The position numbers and the translations under genes were made by a program. Positions 52,103 through 60,097 of a DNA stretch of 64,000 nt are shown piece after piece; position 1 is the stretch's first letter; every line of letters starts with the position of its first letter. The DNA is from Lewinella sp. 4G2. Its GTDB lineage: Bacteria > Bacteroidota > Bacteroidia > Chitinophagales > Saprospiraceae. Under the pieces are notes generated by a model. The model worked only from the letters and a program-made list of their open reading frames with translations. It did no database searches and was not told where the DNA came from. Location of the stretch: positions 36,277-100,276 of the forward strand of contig NZ_LVWJ02000012.1 in NCBI RefSeq assembly GCF_001625015.1, written 5' to 3'.

Positions 52103-52903
52103 CTAAGCCGGCGTCCCCTTCGCCTTAGCTGTGGGTTCGGCTTCTACGGCGATATCAAACTGCCGGGAGGTGGCCCGGACGGCGGCGGCCAGTTCGGGTA
52201 ACCAGTCACTGTTCCGCTCGAGGGCGTTACCAACGACGATCATGTCAGCACCGGCGTCAAGCGCTGCCGTGGCGCGTTCGGGCGTACGGATCCCGCCACC
52301 AACAATGATGGGGAGGTCGACTTCGTGGCGCACGGTAGCGATGAATTCGGGGGAAATCGGGTTCTGGGCACCGCTGCCGGCATCGAGGTAGATCAGCCGC
52401 ATGCCAAGTTGCTCTCCCGCCAGGGCGGTAGCTGCGGCAATGCTGGGTTTATCCGCCGGGATGGGCGTCGTATTGCTCATGTAAGAGACCGAAGTGGGCT
52501 TGCCACCATCCACTAGGAGGTAGCCAGTAGGGATGGTCTCCAGTTTCATCTGCTTGAGCCTCCCCGCAACCTGCACGTGGCGTCCGATGAGGAGATCAGG
52601 GTTACGACCGGAGAGCAGGGAGAGGAGCAAGATGGCATCCGCTTCCTTATCCAACTGGTAGGTGGAACCGGGGAAGAGGATCACCGGGGTGTTCTCTACA
52701 TGTCCCTTCAAAAATTTCAGGTAATAAGCCGCCTGCGGTGCGTTGACGAGGCTGCCTCCCCAGAGGAAAAGGTCCACGTGGCCCTCGTTGGCGTAGTTGG
52801 CCAGTTGCAACAGATTGTCCCGCCGGGCCTTGTCCGGATCGATCAGTACCGCCAGCAATTTGTTGCCGGAAGCCCGGGCGTCGGTGAGCGTGGGATATAC
52901 CAT
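52103..52903 (-). CDS. Geranylgeranylglyceryl/heptaprenylglyceryl phosphate synthase family protein
   Basis: A 266-residue TIM-barrel prenyltransferase. Signature segments are LLAVLIDPDKA, DLFLWGGSLV, PVILFPGSTYQLDKEADAILLLSLLSGRNPDLLIG, RLIYLDAGSGAQNPISPEFIA and LPIIVGGGIRTPERATAALDAGADMIVVGNALER (phosphate-binding loops). The family joins a polyprenyl diphosphate to glycerol-1-phosphate; Bacteroidota have a hexameric GGGPS-type group, whose role there is still poorly known. The C-terminal 20 residues are Ala/Glu/Thr-rich and not conserved. Confidence 0.92.
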   Translation of the reverse strand: MVYPTLTDARASGNKLLAVLIDPDKARRDNLLQLANYANEGHVDLFLWGGSLVNAPQAAYYLKFLKGHVENTPVILFPGSTYQLDKEADAILLLSLLSGRNPDLLIGRHVQVAGRLKQMKLETIPTGYLLVDGGKPTSVSYMSNTTPIPADKPSIAAATALAGEQLGMRLIYLDAGSGAQNPISPEFIATVRHEVDLPIIVGGGIRTPERATAALDAGADMIVVGNALERNSDWLPELAAAVRATSRQFDIAVEAEPTAKAKGTPA

Positions 52904-52940
52904 AGGTGGGAAGCTGTTGGCGGGCTAAGGTAGGGTTTAT

Positions 52941-53022
52941 TAGTCTACAGTCTGTAGTCTATAGTTAACAGTCTGTAGTCTATGGTTAACAGTCTGTAGT
53001 CTATGGTCTGTAGTCTATAGTC
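52941..53022. repeat. Heptad-repeat array D, left of the four-helix-bundle gene
   Basis: About twelve 7-bp words in register: TAGTCTA, CAGTCTG, TAGTCTA, TAGTTAA, CAGTCTG and so on. It is complementary to the array at 53508-53634 on the other side of the gene. Confidence 0.9.
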
Positions 53023-53037
53023 GGGAACCACACTTCC

Positions 53038-53415
53038 TTAGGTGAACTTGTCGGCGAATGTTTCAGGGTTGCGAATCATGTTCATCAACAAGCGGTTGAC
53101 TTCGATTACCTGTCCGTGCAAATCGAGAAAGGTATCGTTGTTGATGTAATTACATCTTCTGGCGAATCTGAGCCAGCATTCCGTTTCGTAGGCCTCACCT
53201 AAAGAGTCGGTTAATTTGGAGATGAAATGCTTAGGGTACCTCCGTTTAGCGTAACTCTCGGCGATATTACTACAGACAGACCGAGAAGAACGCCTGATTT
53301 GGTCCGTCAGACTCCTGTCCTCAATACGCGGGAATGCCTTGCTGGTCTCAAATACCGCGTGCGCAAGAAGTTCCGCTTTTTCAAAAGCATAAAGCTTGGT
53401 ATAGCCACTGTACAT
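53038..53415 (-). CDS. Four-helix-bundle protein (23S rRNA intervening-sequence family)
   Basis: A 125-residue protein of the S23/IVP four-helix-bundle family. The sequence shows the usual pattern LYAFEKAELLAHAVFETSKAFP, RSLTDQIRRSSRSVCSNIAESY, FISKLTDSLGEAYETECWL and the last helix. These proteins were first met as ORFs inside hairpin intervening sequences of 23S rRNA and are also found free in genomes; their function is not known, and they are related to the Avd accessory protein of diversity-generating retroelements. Here the gene stands outside rRNA, is AT-richer than its surroundings, and is enclosed by two complementary heptad arrays next to tRNA-Leu. Confidence 0.9.
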   Translation of the reverse strand: MYSGYTKLYAFEKAELLAHAVFETSKAFPRIEDRSLTDQIRRSSRSVCSNIAESYAKRRYPKHFISKLTDSLGEAYETECWLRFARRCNYINNDTFLDLHGQVIEVNRLLMNMIRNPETFADKFT

Positions 53416-53507
53416 AATCCTAGATTTTTAACAAAGGACGAGTACCACACAAACTTTACCCAAATATAACCGTATACTTTCGTTTAAATACGCATGAAAA
53501 CGCTATT

Positions 53508-53634
53508 CTACAGACTACAGACTACAGACTACAGACTACAGACTACAGACTACAGACTACAGACTACAGACTAGACTACAGACTACAGACTACAGACTAC
53601 AGACTACAGACTACAGACTACAGACTACAGACTA
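53508..53634. repeat. Heptad-repeat array E, CTACAGA units
   Basis: About 17 tandem copies of CTACAGA, nearly invariant, with one 5-base interruption near 53571. It reads as the reverse complement of array D, so the two could pair across the four-helix-bundle gene. Confidence 0.95.
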
Positions 53635-53672
53635 AAAAAGCCCTAATCCCACAAAGAGATCAGAGCTTTTTA
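53635..53672 (-). terminator. Possible terminator of tRNA-Leu
   Basis: Weak stem AAAAGC / GCTTTT in the 40 bp after the tRNA 3' end on the minus strand, followed by T-rich sequence. Confidence 0.35.
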
Positions 53673-53675
53673 AAG

Positions 53676-53760
53676 TGCCCAGAACAGGAGTCGAACCTGC
53701 ACGCTCGCAATGAGCACCAGCCCCTCAAGCTGGCGTGTCTACCAATTCCACCATCTGGGC
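53676..53760 (-). tRNA. tRNA-Leu (anticodon GAG)
   Basis: An 85-nt class II tRNA. The acceptor arms GCCCAGA / TCTGGGC pair perfectly; the anticodon stem CCAGC / GCTGG encloses TTGAGGG (anticodon GAG, reading CUC/CUU). There is a long variable arm (TGCTCATTGCGAGCG region) and the T-arm GCAGGTTCGACTCCTGT. The discriminator base is A and CCA is not encoded. It lies 40 bp from the CTACAGA array and upstream of the PhoD-like gene in the opposite direction. Confidence 0.95.
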
Positions 53761-53960
53761 GTGGGGTAGCGCGTTTAAGCGGATGCAAAAGTACTACGCT
53801 AGTCTGAAGTGAACAAGAGATTACAGAAAAATAGTTGCTGCGGCGTCGGGGAATGTCGCAAGGTGGAAAGAGTAGATGGCCAGCAATGAACCAGGGCGTG
53901 AATCCCTTAATGTTGGCTTTACGGTGGATACCTATCTTTCCGGCCACAACCCAACTACCA

Positions 53961-55328
53961 ATGATGCGTCCTCTGCTCCTGCTTGCCCTATCCCTCCTCC
54001 TTTGCACCTGCGGCAGCGCCCCCGAGAAGACGAGCGGGCAGGTTTTTCGTTACGGTGACGACGTAAGCCAGCTCATCCAATCCGGACCCATGCTGGGGTA
54101 CAACGAGCAGCGGGAAGCCATGATCTGGGTCCAGACCCAACGGCCCGCGCAAGTGAAAGTGGCGTATACGAATGACGCCGGCGAGCGACGCGAAACCGCC
54201 ACCGTGAGCACTAACAGCGAAAGCGCTTACACCGCAAAACTGGTCGCCAACGCCGTGGAACCCGGTGAGCACTATACCTACGAAGTGATCGTGAACGGCA
54301 AAGCGATGACCTTCCCTTACCCAACGGAATTCACCACCCAACCCACTTGGCGCTGGCGGGGAGACGCGCCCGATTTCACGGTTGCGTTGGGCAGTTGCAC
54401 CTACGTGAATGAAGCAAAGTACGACCGACCCGGCACCGGCTACGGAGACAACTACAAGATCTTCAAAGCCATCAACGAAAAGCAACCGGACGCCATGATC
54501 TGGCTGGGCGACAACACCTACTTACGCGAACCCGATTGGTACACCCGCACCGGATACCAACGCCGCTACACCCATACCCGATCGCTGCCGGAAATGCAAG
54601 CCCTCCTGGCCCGCACCCACCACTACGCGACCTGGGACGACCACGATTACGGGCCCAACAACTCCGACCGCAGCTGGGTCAATCGGGAATTGGCCAAGGA
54701 AACTTTTGATCTGTTCTGGGCCAACCCCAGCAGCGGCCTCAAAGAAAATGAGATCCGCAACGGCACCCGCGGCATCACGACCCAATTCCGCTACAACGAC
54801 GTGGATTTCTTCCTGCTCGACAACCGCTCCTTCCGCACCCCGAACGATCAGGTGCGCGGCGATAACCGAACCCTCCTCGGCCAAACCCAACTCGATTGGC
54901 TCATCGATAACCTCGTCTTCAGCGACGCGCCCTGGAAAATGGTGTGCGTGGGCGGGCAGGTCCTCAACTCCTTCGCCGGCCACGAAAATTACGTGAACCT
55001 GGCCCCCGAGGAACTACGCTACCTACTGGCCCGCATCACCGAAGAAAACATCGAAGGCGTCGTCTTCCTCACCGGTGATCGCCACCACTCGGAACTCTCC
55101 GAACTGAAACTGGCCAACGGTGCCACGGTCTACGACGTAACGATCTCCCCCCTCACCGCCGGCATCGCGGGCAGCCAGGACGAAGTGAATCGCAACCGCG
55201 TGGAAGGCACCCACGTGCTGAAGAATAACTTTGGTCTCCTAAAATTTTCCGGCCCCGCTGGCGCCCGCCGGCTGACGGTTGGCGCGTATGATGTTTTGGG
55301 GGAGGTGATTTGGGAGAAAACCCTTTAG
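53961..55328 (+). CDS. PhoD-like phosphatase lipoprotein or exported enzyme
   Basis: A 455-residue alkaline phosphatase D-type metallophosphatase. The ATG at 53961 starts a signal peptide (PLLLLALSLLLCTCGSA). An N-terminal fibronectin-like domain (AMIWVQTQRPAQVKVAY) is followed by the catalytic domain: LGSCTYVN, MIWLGDNTYLREPDW, TWDDHDYGPNNSD, FFLLDNRSF, VFLTGDRHHSEL. These supply the Fe/Ca ligands of PhoD-like enzymes, which hydrolyse phosphate mono- and diesters outside the cytoplasm. The C-region of the signal is encoded by the dispersed word, which also provides its Cys residues. Confidence 0.9.
   Translation: MMRPLLLLALSLLLCTCGSAPEKTSGQVFRYGDDVSQLIQSGPMLGYNEQREAMIWVQTQRPAQVKVAYTNDAGERRETATVSTNSESAYTAKLVANAVEPGEHYTYEVIVNGKAMTFPYPTEFTTQPTWRWRGDAPDFTVALGSCTYVNEAKYDRPGTGYGDNYKIFKAINEKQPDAMIWLGDNTYLREPDWYTRTGYQRRYTHTRSLPEMQALLARTHHYATWDDHDYGPNNSDRSWVNRELAKETFDLFWANPSSGLKENEIRNGTRGITTQFRYNDVDFFLLDNRSFRTPNDQVRGDNRTLLGQTQLDWLIDNLVFSDAPWKMVCVGGQVLNSFAGHENYVNLAPEELRYLLARITEENIEGVVFLTGDRHHSELSELKLANGATVYDVTISPLTAGIAGSQDEVNRNRVEGTHVLKNNFGLLKFSGPAGARRLTVGAYDVLGEVIWEKTL
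54004..54020 (-). repeat. Dispersed 17-bp word, C variant
   Basis: Plus strand GCACCTGCGGCAGCGCC is read as Cys-Thr-Cys-Gly-Ser-Ala in the signal peptide, the same reading as at 38831 in an unrelated gene. Confidence 0.7.
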
Positions 55329-55637
55329 ATTCTCGATTCTCGATTCTCGATTGGCGATTCTTGATTGGCTACCGCACGGCTTTGTCGCACTGCGTGCTCC
55401 CGCAAATGTGATCGTATCACCTATGTTAGCAAAGAGTTAGCAACGCCAGCTTGAGCAGCGGCGGAAGCCGAGCGCAGCGAGAGTAACAGCGGCAGCCAAT
55501 CAGTCCTCACTTATCGTGTGCACGAAGTACTGCGAAGCAAATCGAGAATCGAGAATCAAACGAGCGCAGCGAGAGTAACAGCGGCAGCCAATCAGTCCTC
55601 ACTTATCGAGAATCGAGAATCGAGAATCAAGCGAGCG
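55328..55637. repeat. Heptad-repeat region F with 48-bp direct repeat
   Basis: Left arm 55328-55369: GATTCTC words in register. Right arms at about 55540-55560 and 55603-55630: GAGAATC words, complementary to the left. Between them an identical 48-bp segment occurs at 55469-55516 and 55561-55608. No gene is seen in the 320 bp. Confidence 0.85.
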
Positions 55638-55648
55638 CAGCGCAGCGC

Positions 55649-56086
55649 CTAGTCATTAAAAACCTCCACATCCCGATTCTTCACCACCAAATCCGTAAAC
55701 TTCCCCTTAAACCGGGTAGCCTTTACGATGTGGTTATCGATCCAGTGGTAGTTGCCGCCACGGGGCTTGCCCATGAGCATGGTGTGCCACTTGAAGTTGT
55801 GCTTGTCGAGCCACATTTCGGTGACTTCGCGGTGTTCTTCGGTCCGGCTGGTGAAGAAGCAGATGCGGTGGCCTTCGTCGTACCACTTGTTGACGATGCG
55901 TAGCGCGTCGGGGTAGGGGAGGCAGGTGCCCATCCGCTCCGGTTCTTCGTTGGGGATGTCGTCACAGATCGTGCCGTCGATGTCGATGAGGAAGTTCTTT
56001 ACGCCGTCGGGCAGGACGGGGCTGATGAGTTCTCCTTTTTCGTTGAAGGTGGTTTCGAGGTCCTTTTCGGAAGCGTCGTTTGTCAT
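55649..56086 (-). CDS. HAD-superfamily phosphatase
   Basis: A 145-residue small HAD phosphatase. Motif I is FLIDIDGTICDD; motif II is FFTSRTEEHREVTEMWLDKH, a form like that of polynucleotide- and LNS2-type phosphatases; motif III is probably the Lys in MGKPRGGN and motif IV the DNHIVKAT segment. There is no cap domain, so it may act on large or exposed substrates. The start at ATG 56086 is chosen because it follows a near-consensus -7 box (minus strand TATCTTCG, 56134-56127). Confidence 0.8.
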   Translation of the reverse strand: MTNDASEKDLETTFNEKGELISPVLPDGVKNFLIDIDGTICDDIPNEEPERMGTCLPYPDALRIVNKWYDEGHRICFFTSRTEEHREVTEMWLDKHNFKWHTMLMGKPRGGNYHWIDNHIVKATRFKGKFTDLVVKNRDVEVFND

Positions 56087-56204
56087 GTTTCGGTTGTTTG
56101 GGGGGATCAAACCTGAAAGTAAAGCGCGAAGATAGGGGAAAAAGGAACGGCTCGCCACCGGGGGCGCCGGGAGAAAGCGTCCGCCCGCCGGCGCTTGGCT
56201 GCCG

Positions 56205-56212
56205 TACATTTG
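56205..56212 (+). promoter_or_regulatory. -7 promoter box of the SDR gene
   Basis: TACATTTG is an exact consensus -7 box 46 nt before the ATG at 56259. Confidence 0.5.
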
Positions 56213-56258
56213 CGCCGTCCGTAATCAATCCGCCCTCTTTCTCACAAATAAGTAACGT

Positions 56259-57056
56259 ATGACCGAAGTCGCCCTCGTCACCGGTGCCAGCTCTGGAGTT
56301 GGTGAAGCGCTCGCCCCTCTCCTGGCCGCGCGCGGCTACCGCGTCTACGGTATGAGCCGCCGCCCCGTCGATCTCAAGGGCGTCACCAGCTTGCCCGCCG
56401 ACGTGACGGATGCGCTGTCGCTGGTGCAAGCAACGGATCGGATAATAGCCGAAACGGGAAGGTTGGATATCGTCCTCCACTGCGCCGGGATCGGCGGGGC
56501 GGGGCCGGTGGAACAAATGCCTACGGAACGGGCCCGCAAGATCATGGACACTAACTTCTGGGGAAGCTGGAACCTCTGCCAGGCCACGCTGCTCCACCTC
56601 CGGAAGAGCCCGCGCGGGAGGCTGGTCCTCGTCGGCAGCATCGCCGGGTTCATGGGCATCCCCTTCCGCGGGGCCTACTGCGCCAGCAAGGCCGCCCTGA
56701 AAACGATGACGGATTCCCTCCGCCTCGAAGTGCAGGGTACCGACCTCCAGGTCACCATGGTCGCTCCTGGAGATATCGCTACAAACTCCATCGCCACCCA
56801 GTACCGCCAGCCCGCCGAAGACCTCGACCCCATCTACCAGGCTCGCTACCGCAAAGCGGATGACGGCATGGCCAGCAACGTGGACGCCGGGATGTCCGCC
56901 ACCCACGTCGCCGAGGAGATCTACCGCATCATGAACCGGGATAGCCTCAAGCCATATTACGTGGTGGGTCAGTTCGTCCAGAAAGCGAGTACCGTCGCCA
57001 GCCGGTGGTTGCCGGGGCGTTTGTGGGAGAAGGTGTTGGCGAAGTATTATGAATAG
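56259..57056 (+). CDS. SDR-family oxidoreductase
   Basis: A 265-residue classical short-chain dehydrogenase. The cofactor motif is VTGASSGVGEAL (TGxxxGxG), followed by HCAGIGG (NAG-type), the catalytic Ser in LVGSIAGFMG, the YCASK motif (Tyr-x3-Lys) and VAPGDIAT after it. The absence of an acidic residue at the end of beta 2 (YGMSRRP) with the two Arg suggests NADP preference. The substrate is unknown. The gene is divergent from the HAD gene with 172 bp in between. Confidence 0.92.
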   Translation: MTEVALVTGASSGVGEALAPLLAARGYRVYGMSRRPVDLKGVTSLPADVTDALSLVQATDRIIAETGRLDIVLHCAGIGGAGPVEQMPTERARKIMDTNFWGSWNLCQATLLHLRKSPRGRLVLVGSIAGFMGIPFRGAYCASKAALKTMTDSLRLEVQGTDLQVTMVAPGDIATNSIATQYRQPAEDLDPIYQARYRKADDGMASNVDAGMSATHVAEEIYRIMNRDSLKPYYVVGQFVQKASTVASRWLPGRLWEKVLAKYYE

Positions 57057-57174
57057 GGAACATTAAGGTAGTATGGATCCCACGCAAGTAGCAGGGCTCA
57101 CGCATGGGTTTGATAATGCGGAGCGCAAGAAGCGCCGCGACATCAGAAAGCAGACTTAAGAGGCTGTTTTCTTA

Positions 57175-57191
57175 TTGCAACTTGGTTGCAA
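57175..57191 (+). promoter_or_regulatory. Palindromic operator candidate
   Basis: TTGCAACTTGGTTGCAA: a perfect 7-bp inverted repeat (TTGCAAC/GTTGCAA) with a 3-bp spacer, 50 bp before the flavoprotein gene. No regulator gene is next to it. Confidence 0.5.
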
Positions 57192-57241
57192 CTTTGGGGA
57201 GTGGCAAAGTGTCTGCACCGTAATTACCAAAAACGAATTAC

Positions 57242-58150
57242 GTGGATTCTTCTCCTTCTTTTGACGCGATTATTGTGGGTGGCAGTTACGCCGGGCTCTC
57301 CGCCGCCATGTCCCTGGGCAGATCGTTACGCCGCACGCTCATCATCGATGGTGGCCGGCCTTGTAACCGGCAGACGCCCCACAGCCACAATCTCATCACT
57401 CAGGACGGGGTAGCCCCGGCGGCCATTAGCGCTTTAGCGAAGGCACAAACTTTAGCCTATACCTCCGTTGAATTCAAGGAAGGACTCGTAGTGGGGGCAA
57501 TGCGAACGGAGGAAGGTTTTGTCGTTTCCACCAACGATGATGATTCTTTCCACTGCCGAAAACTGATTTTTGCAACGGGGATCAAGGATGAATTACCCCA
57601 ACTACCGGGCTTTGCGGAGTGTTGGGGCATCACCGCCATCCACTGCCCTTATTGCCACGGGTACGAAGTAAGGGGGCTCCCCACCGGCATCCTCGGAAAC
57701 GGCGACTACGCCTACCACATGTCCATGATGGTCAGGAACCTCACCGAGGATCTGACCGTGTTCACCGGCGGCCCCTCCACCCTGAGCCAGGACCAAACCG
57801 AAGGCTTAGCGCGTCAGGGCATCCTCATCAACGAGCAGCGCGTTACCGCAATAAATCACGAGGCCGGTCAAATCCAATCCCTCGAATTAGAGGGTGCGCC
57901 ACCGTCTTCACTCGCCGCTTTGTATGCTTACGTACCCTTCCAGCAGTCATCGCCCCTGCCCGCTCAGTTGGGGTGCGCCCTCACGGAGCAGGGCTACCTG
58001 GAGCTCAATATGTTTGCGGAGACCACTTCCCCCGGTGTTTATGCGTGTGGGGATAACATGACCATGTTCCGTTCCGTAGCTCAGGCAATCGCCAGCGGAA
58101 GCACGGCGGGGGCCATGGTCAACCGGGCGCTGGTGATGGAGGACTTTTAG
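57242..58150 (+). CDS. NAD(P)/FAD-dependent oxidoreductase, thioredoxin-reductase-like
   Basis: A 302-residue flavoprotein with the low-molecular-weight thioredoxin reductase fold. FAD site: IIVGGSYAGLSAAMSLGR; redox-active or structural pair: HCPYCHGYE; NAD(P) site: GILGNGDYAYHM; C-terminal FAD site: VYACGDNMT. The CPYCHG group is distinct from true TrxB (CATCDG) and often acts with small-molecule disulfides or in biosynthesis. A GTG at 57242 is the only start that keeps the first beta strand. A palindromic operator lies upstream. Confidence 0.9.
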   Translation: MDSSPSFDAIIVGGSYAGLSAAMSLGRSLRRTLIIDGGRPCNRQTPHSHNLITQDGVAPAAISALAKAQTLAYTSVEFKEGLVVGAMRTEEGFVVSTNDDDSFHCRKLIFATGIKDELPQLPGFAECWGITAIHCPYCHGYEVRGLPTGILGNGDYAYHMSMMVRNLTEDLTVFTGGPSTLSQDQTEGLARQGILINEQRVTAINHEAGQIQSLELEGAPPSSLAALYAYVPFQQSSPLPAQLGCALTEQGYLELNMFAETTSPGVYACGDNMTMFRSVAQAIASGSTAGAMVNRALVMEDF

Positions 58151-58193
58151 GGAAAGGCGCCAGGAAAACCCAGCGTATGCACCCCAAAAAAGC

Positions 58194-58220
58194 CGGGCAG
58201 CACGAAAACCGCGCTGCCCG
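58194..58220 (-). terminator. Rho-independent terminator of the BlaI/M56 operon
   Basis: Stem CGGGCAGC / GCTGCCCG with a further CG pair; the minus-strand transcript then runs into TTTTTT. It lies 30 bp after the M56 stop. Confidence 0.85.
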
Positions 58221-58249
58221 AACTGAGTAAGCCAAAAAAATAAATTCTT

Positions 58250-60097
58250 CTACCAGACCATGTCGTCCACCACCATGATGTGGGCCTGGCCACCGGGGCA
58301 GGTGCCGGTGACGATGGCGTTTCTTTCGTTGAGGGGCCGGTCGAGGAAGTCGTCACCCACGCGCTCATTGTTATGGTAGAATAGGGGAGCGGGCCGGGCA
58401 TTCTGGCGCTCCTGGGGCTTTGCCGCGGAGGGGTTCACCGGTTCAATCACCGGGCGGTTCTCCAGGTAATCACGAAGGGTGCCAGGTTGGGTCCAGGACG
58501 TATGGATGCCCAGGGGCTGTTCACAGCTCAGGAGGCAGGACATCCGTTGGGTGGGCGGTACGGGCAGGCCTTCGGGGTCTTCGCGTAGCGGGGTGTCCGG
58601 ACCAGGGAGCAGCTGGATCTGTTTGCGGTTGAGGTAGATCACCAGGCCATCGTCGGCCACCGTCCGGGGTGTGTCGGTGGTCGGTGGGCGGGGTGGGAGG
58701 CCGCGGGACACCGGTTGGAGCCAGCCCGTCCCGCGTCTAGCGCCGGCCCTTGGTTTCAGGTGCAGCAGCCAGGCGTATTTTTTCGCGGCCACGTTGGCGA
58801 TGTTCTCCTCGGTCGCGATCGCCTCCGGTTGCATAAAGTGGCCCAGTTGTAAGGTCAGTACGTCGGGGTTATCGCAGGAGGGGTAGATCGACATATCCGT
58901 ATGCCCGAGGCGCCAGAGCAGGCCGCGGATCTGGTACCATTCATCGAGGGTGGGGAGGCGGCGGAAGTAGAATTCCAGCTCTTCGGGTTTGTCCCCTTTT
59001 TTGAGCTGGGGGACGAGGTCAGGATGGTCCACGTACTTGCAGGGGCCGCAGAAATCTTGGTCGGGTTTGTCCTCAGTTTGTTCGGCGAGTACCGTACTGC
59101 TTGCCACCTCCCCCGGTACCTGCGTCCGCGCAAAAAGTGAGCGGGTCAGGAAGAGGCTGGTGGCCAGTAACAAGAGGACGGGTAGGACGAGCGCACGGCT
59201 GCGCGGTGGAAATTTCATCATGTTAATGCGGGTTTTAAGGTGCCCGAGCGGGCTGAATTGCAGGGGCCAGGCGCCACTCAGCGCGGAGTGTTGGGCGAGG
59301 GTCATCTGGTAGGTGCGGCGGTCGTGCTCGCCGTGGGCGACGCCCTGATCGGCGAGAAATTCTAAGTTGAGTCTCTGCTCACGCACGAGCCAGTGGAGCA
59401 GTGGATTGAACCAGCCGATCAGCAACACCAATTCGCCCAGCAAGATGTCGATAGTGTGGCGCTGCCGCTGGTGCACGCGTTCGTGGGCAAGAATCAATTG
59501 GCCACTCGGGCCACTGAGGATCTCACTCCCCAGGTAGATTGTGGGCCCAAACGTAAAGGCCGCATCCGGTACGTGGGGAAGCTCCCGCACCCCCGCAAGC
59601 GAGGTAGGTCGACTACCCCGGGTAAGCCGAAGCGTCTGAAAAATGTGGGCTAGGCTGCGGACGCCCATCATCAGAAAAAACAGCAGATAGGGCACGAGTA
59701 GGAGCCGAAAATTGAAGGATCTGCCGCCCGTGGCAGCAGGGGAGGGCGACTGAGCTACTGTAGTCCGTGTCTCGCTATCATCATTCTGGCCCTGGTCTGC
59801 CGTGGTGGGAACCGAAATTGGGACCTGGCCAACCTGCGGCACTACGGCGGGTAATGTTTGAGTAGGTGTAGCAACCGCTTCACTTTGGATGGCTTGGCCA
59901 ATGATCACTCTCGGGGTGATGAGGGGTGTAGCGTGCTCGGGCAGCAACGGCAGCAACAGTAAGCCAATCATCCCCGCCAGCAGGTAGTAACGCGCGGCGG
60001 TGAAATCCCGCAAACGGCGCAGTAGCCAGTAGCCGCCGGCCAGCGGGATGCTCAGTAAGGTGAAGGCCAGGAGGTAGTAGAGGAGGTCCATAATCAC
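58250..60097 (-). CDS. BlaR1-like M56 peptidase
   Basis: A 615-residue membrane sensor peptidase. Helices lie in the first 60 residues and again about 125-145 and 310-330; the zinc motif LILAHERVHQRQRHTID (HExxH) is between the second and third. The rest, about 280 residues, is a periplasmic part with no penicillin-binding motif, unlike true BlaR1/MecR1, with paired Cys (FCGPCKYVD). It overlaps the blaI-like gene by 4 bp. M56/BlaI pairs sense a wall or envelope signal and cleave the repressor. The site at 59458-59474 is one base from the dispersed word. Confidence 0.88.
   Translation of the reverse strand: MIMDLLYYLLAFTLLSIPLAGGYWLLRRLRDFTAARYYLLAGMIGLLLLPLLPEHATPLITPRVIIGQAIQSEAVATPTQTLPAVVPQVGQVPISVPTTADQGQNDDSETRTTVAQSPSPAATGGRSFNFRLLLVPYLLFFLMMGVRSLAHIFQTLRLTRGSRPTSLAGVRELPHVPDAAFTFGPTIYLGSEILSGPSGQLILAHERVHQRQRHTIDILLGELVLLIGWFNPLLHWLVREQRLNLEFLADQGVAHGEHDRRTYQMTLAQHSALSGAWPLQFSPLGHLKTRINMMKFPPRSRALVLPVLLLLATSLFLTRSLFARTQVPGEVASSTVLAEQTEDKPDQDFCGPCKYVDHPDLVPQLKKGDKPEELEFYFRRLPTLDEWYQIRGLLWRLGHTDMSIYPSCDNPDVLTLQLGHFMQPEAIATEENIANVAAKKYAWLLHLKPRAGARRGTGWLQPVSRGLPPRPPTTDTPRTVADDGLVIYLNRKQIQLLPGPDTPLREDPEGLPVPPTQRMSCLLSCEQPLGIHTSWTQPGTLRDYLENRPVIEPVNPSAAKPQERQNARPAPLFYHNNERVGDDFLDRPLNERNAIVTGTCPGGQAHIMVVDDMVW

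Noticed and set aside
53508..53634. CRISPR array
   Set aside because: The CTACAGA units are contiguous 7-bp repeats without spacers, and no cas gene is present.
52941..53760. Integrated phage or island at tRNA-Leu
   Set aside because: No integrase, no duplicated tRNA end and no phage genes are visible; only the repeat arrays and the IVP-family gene lie there.
59458..59474. Full member of the dispersed-word family
   Set aside because: The match (one mismatch) lies on the HExxH motif region of M56 peptidases and can be explained by protein conservation.
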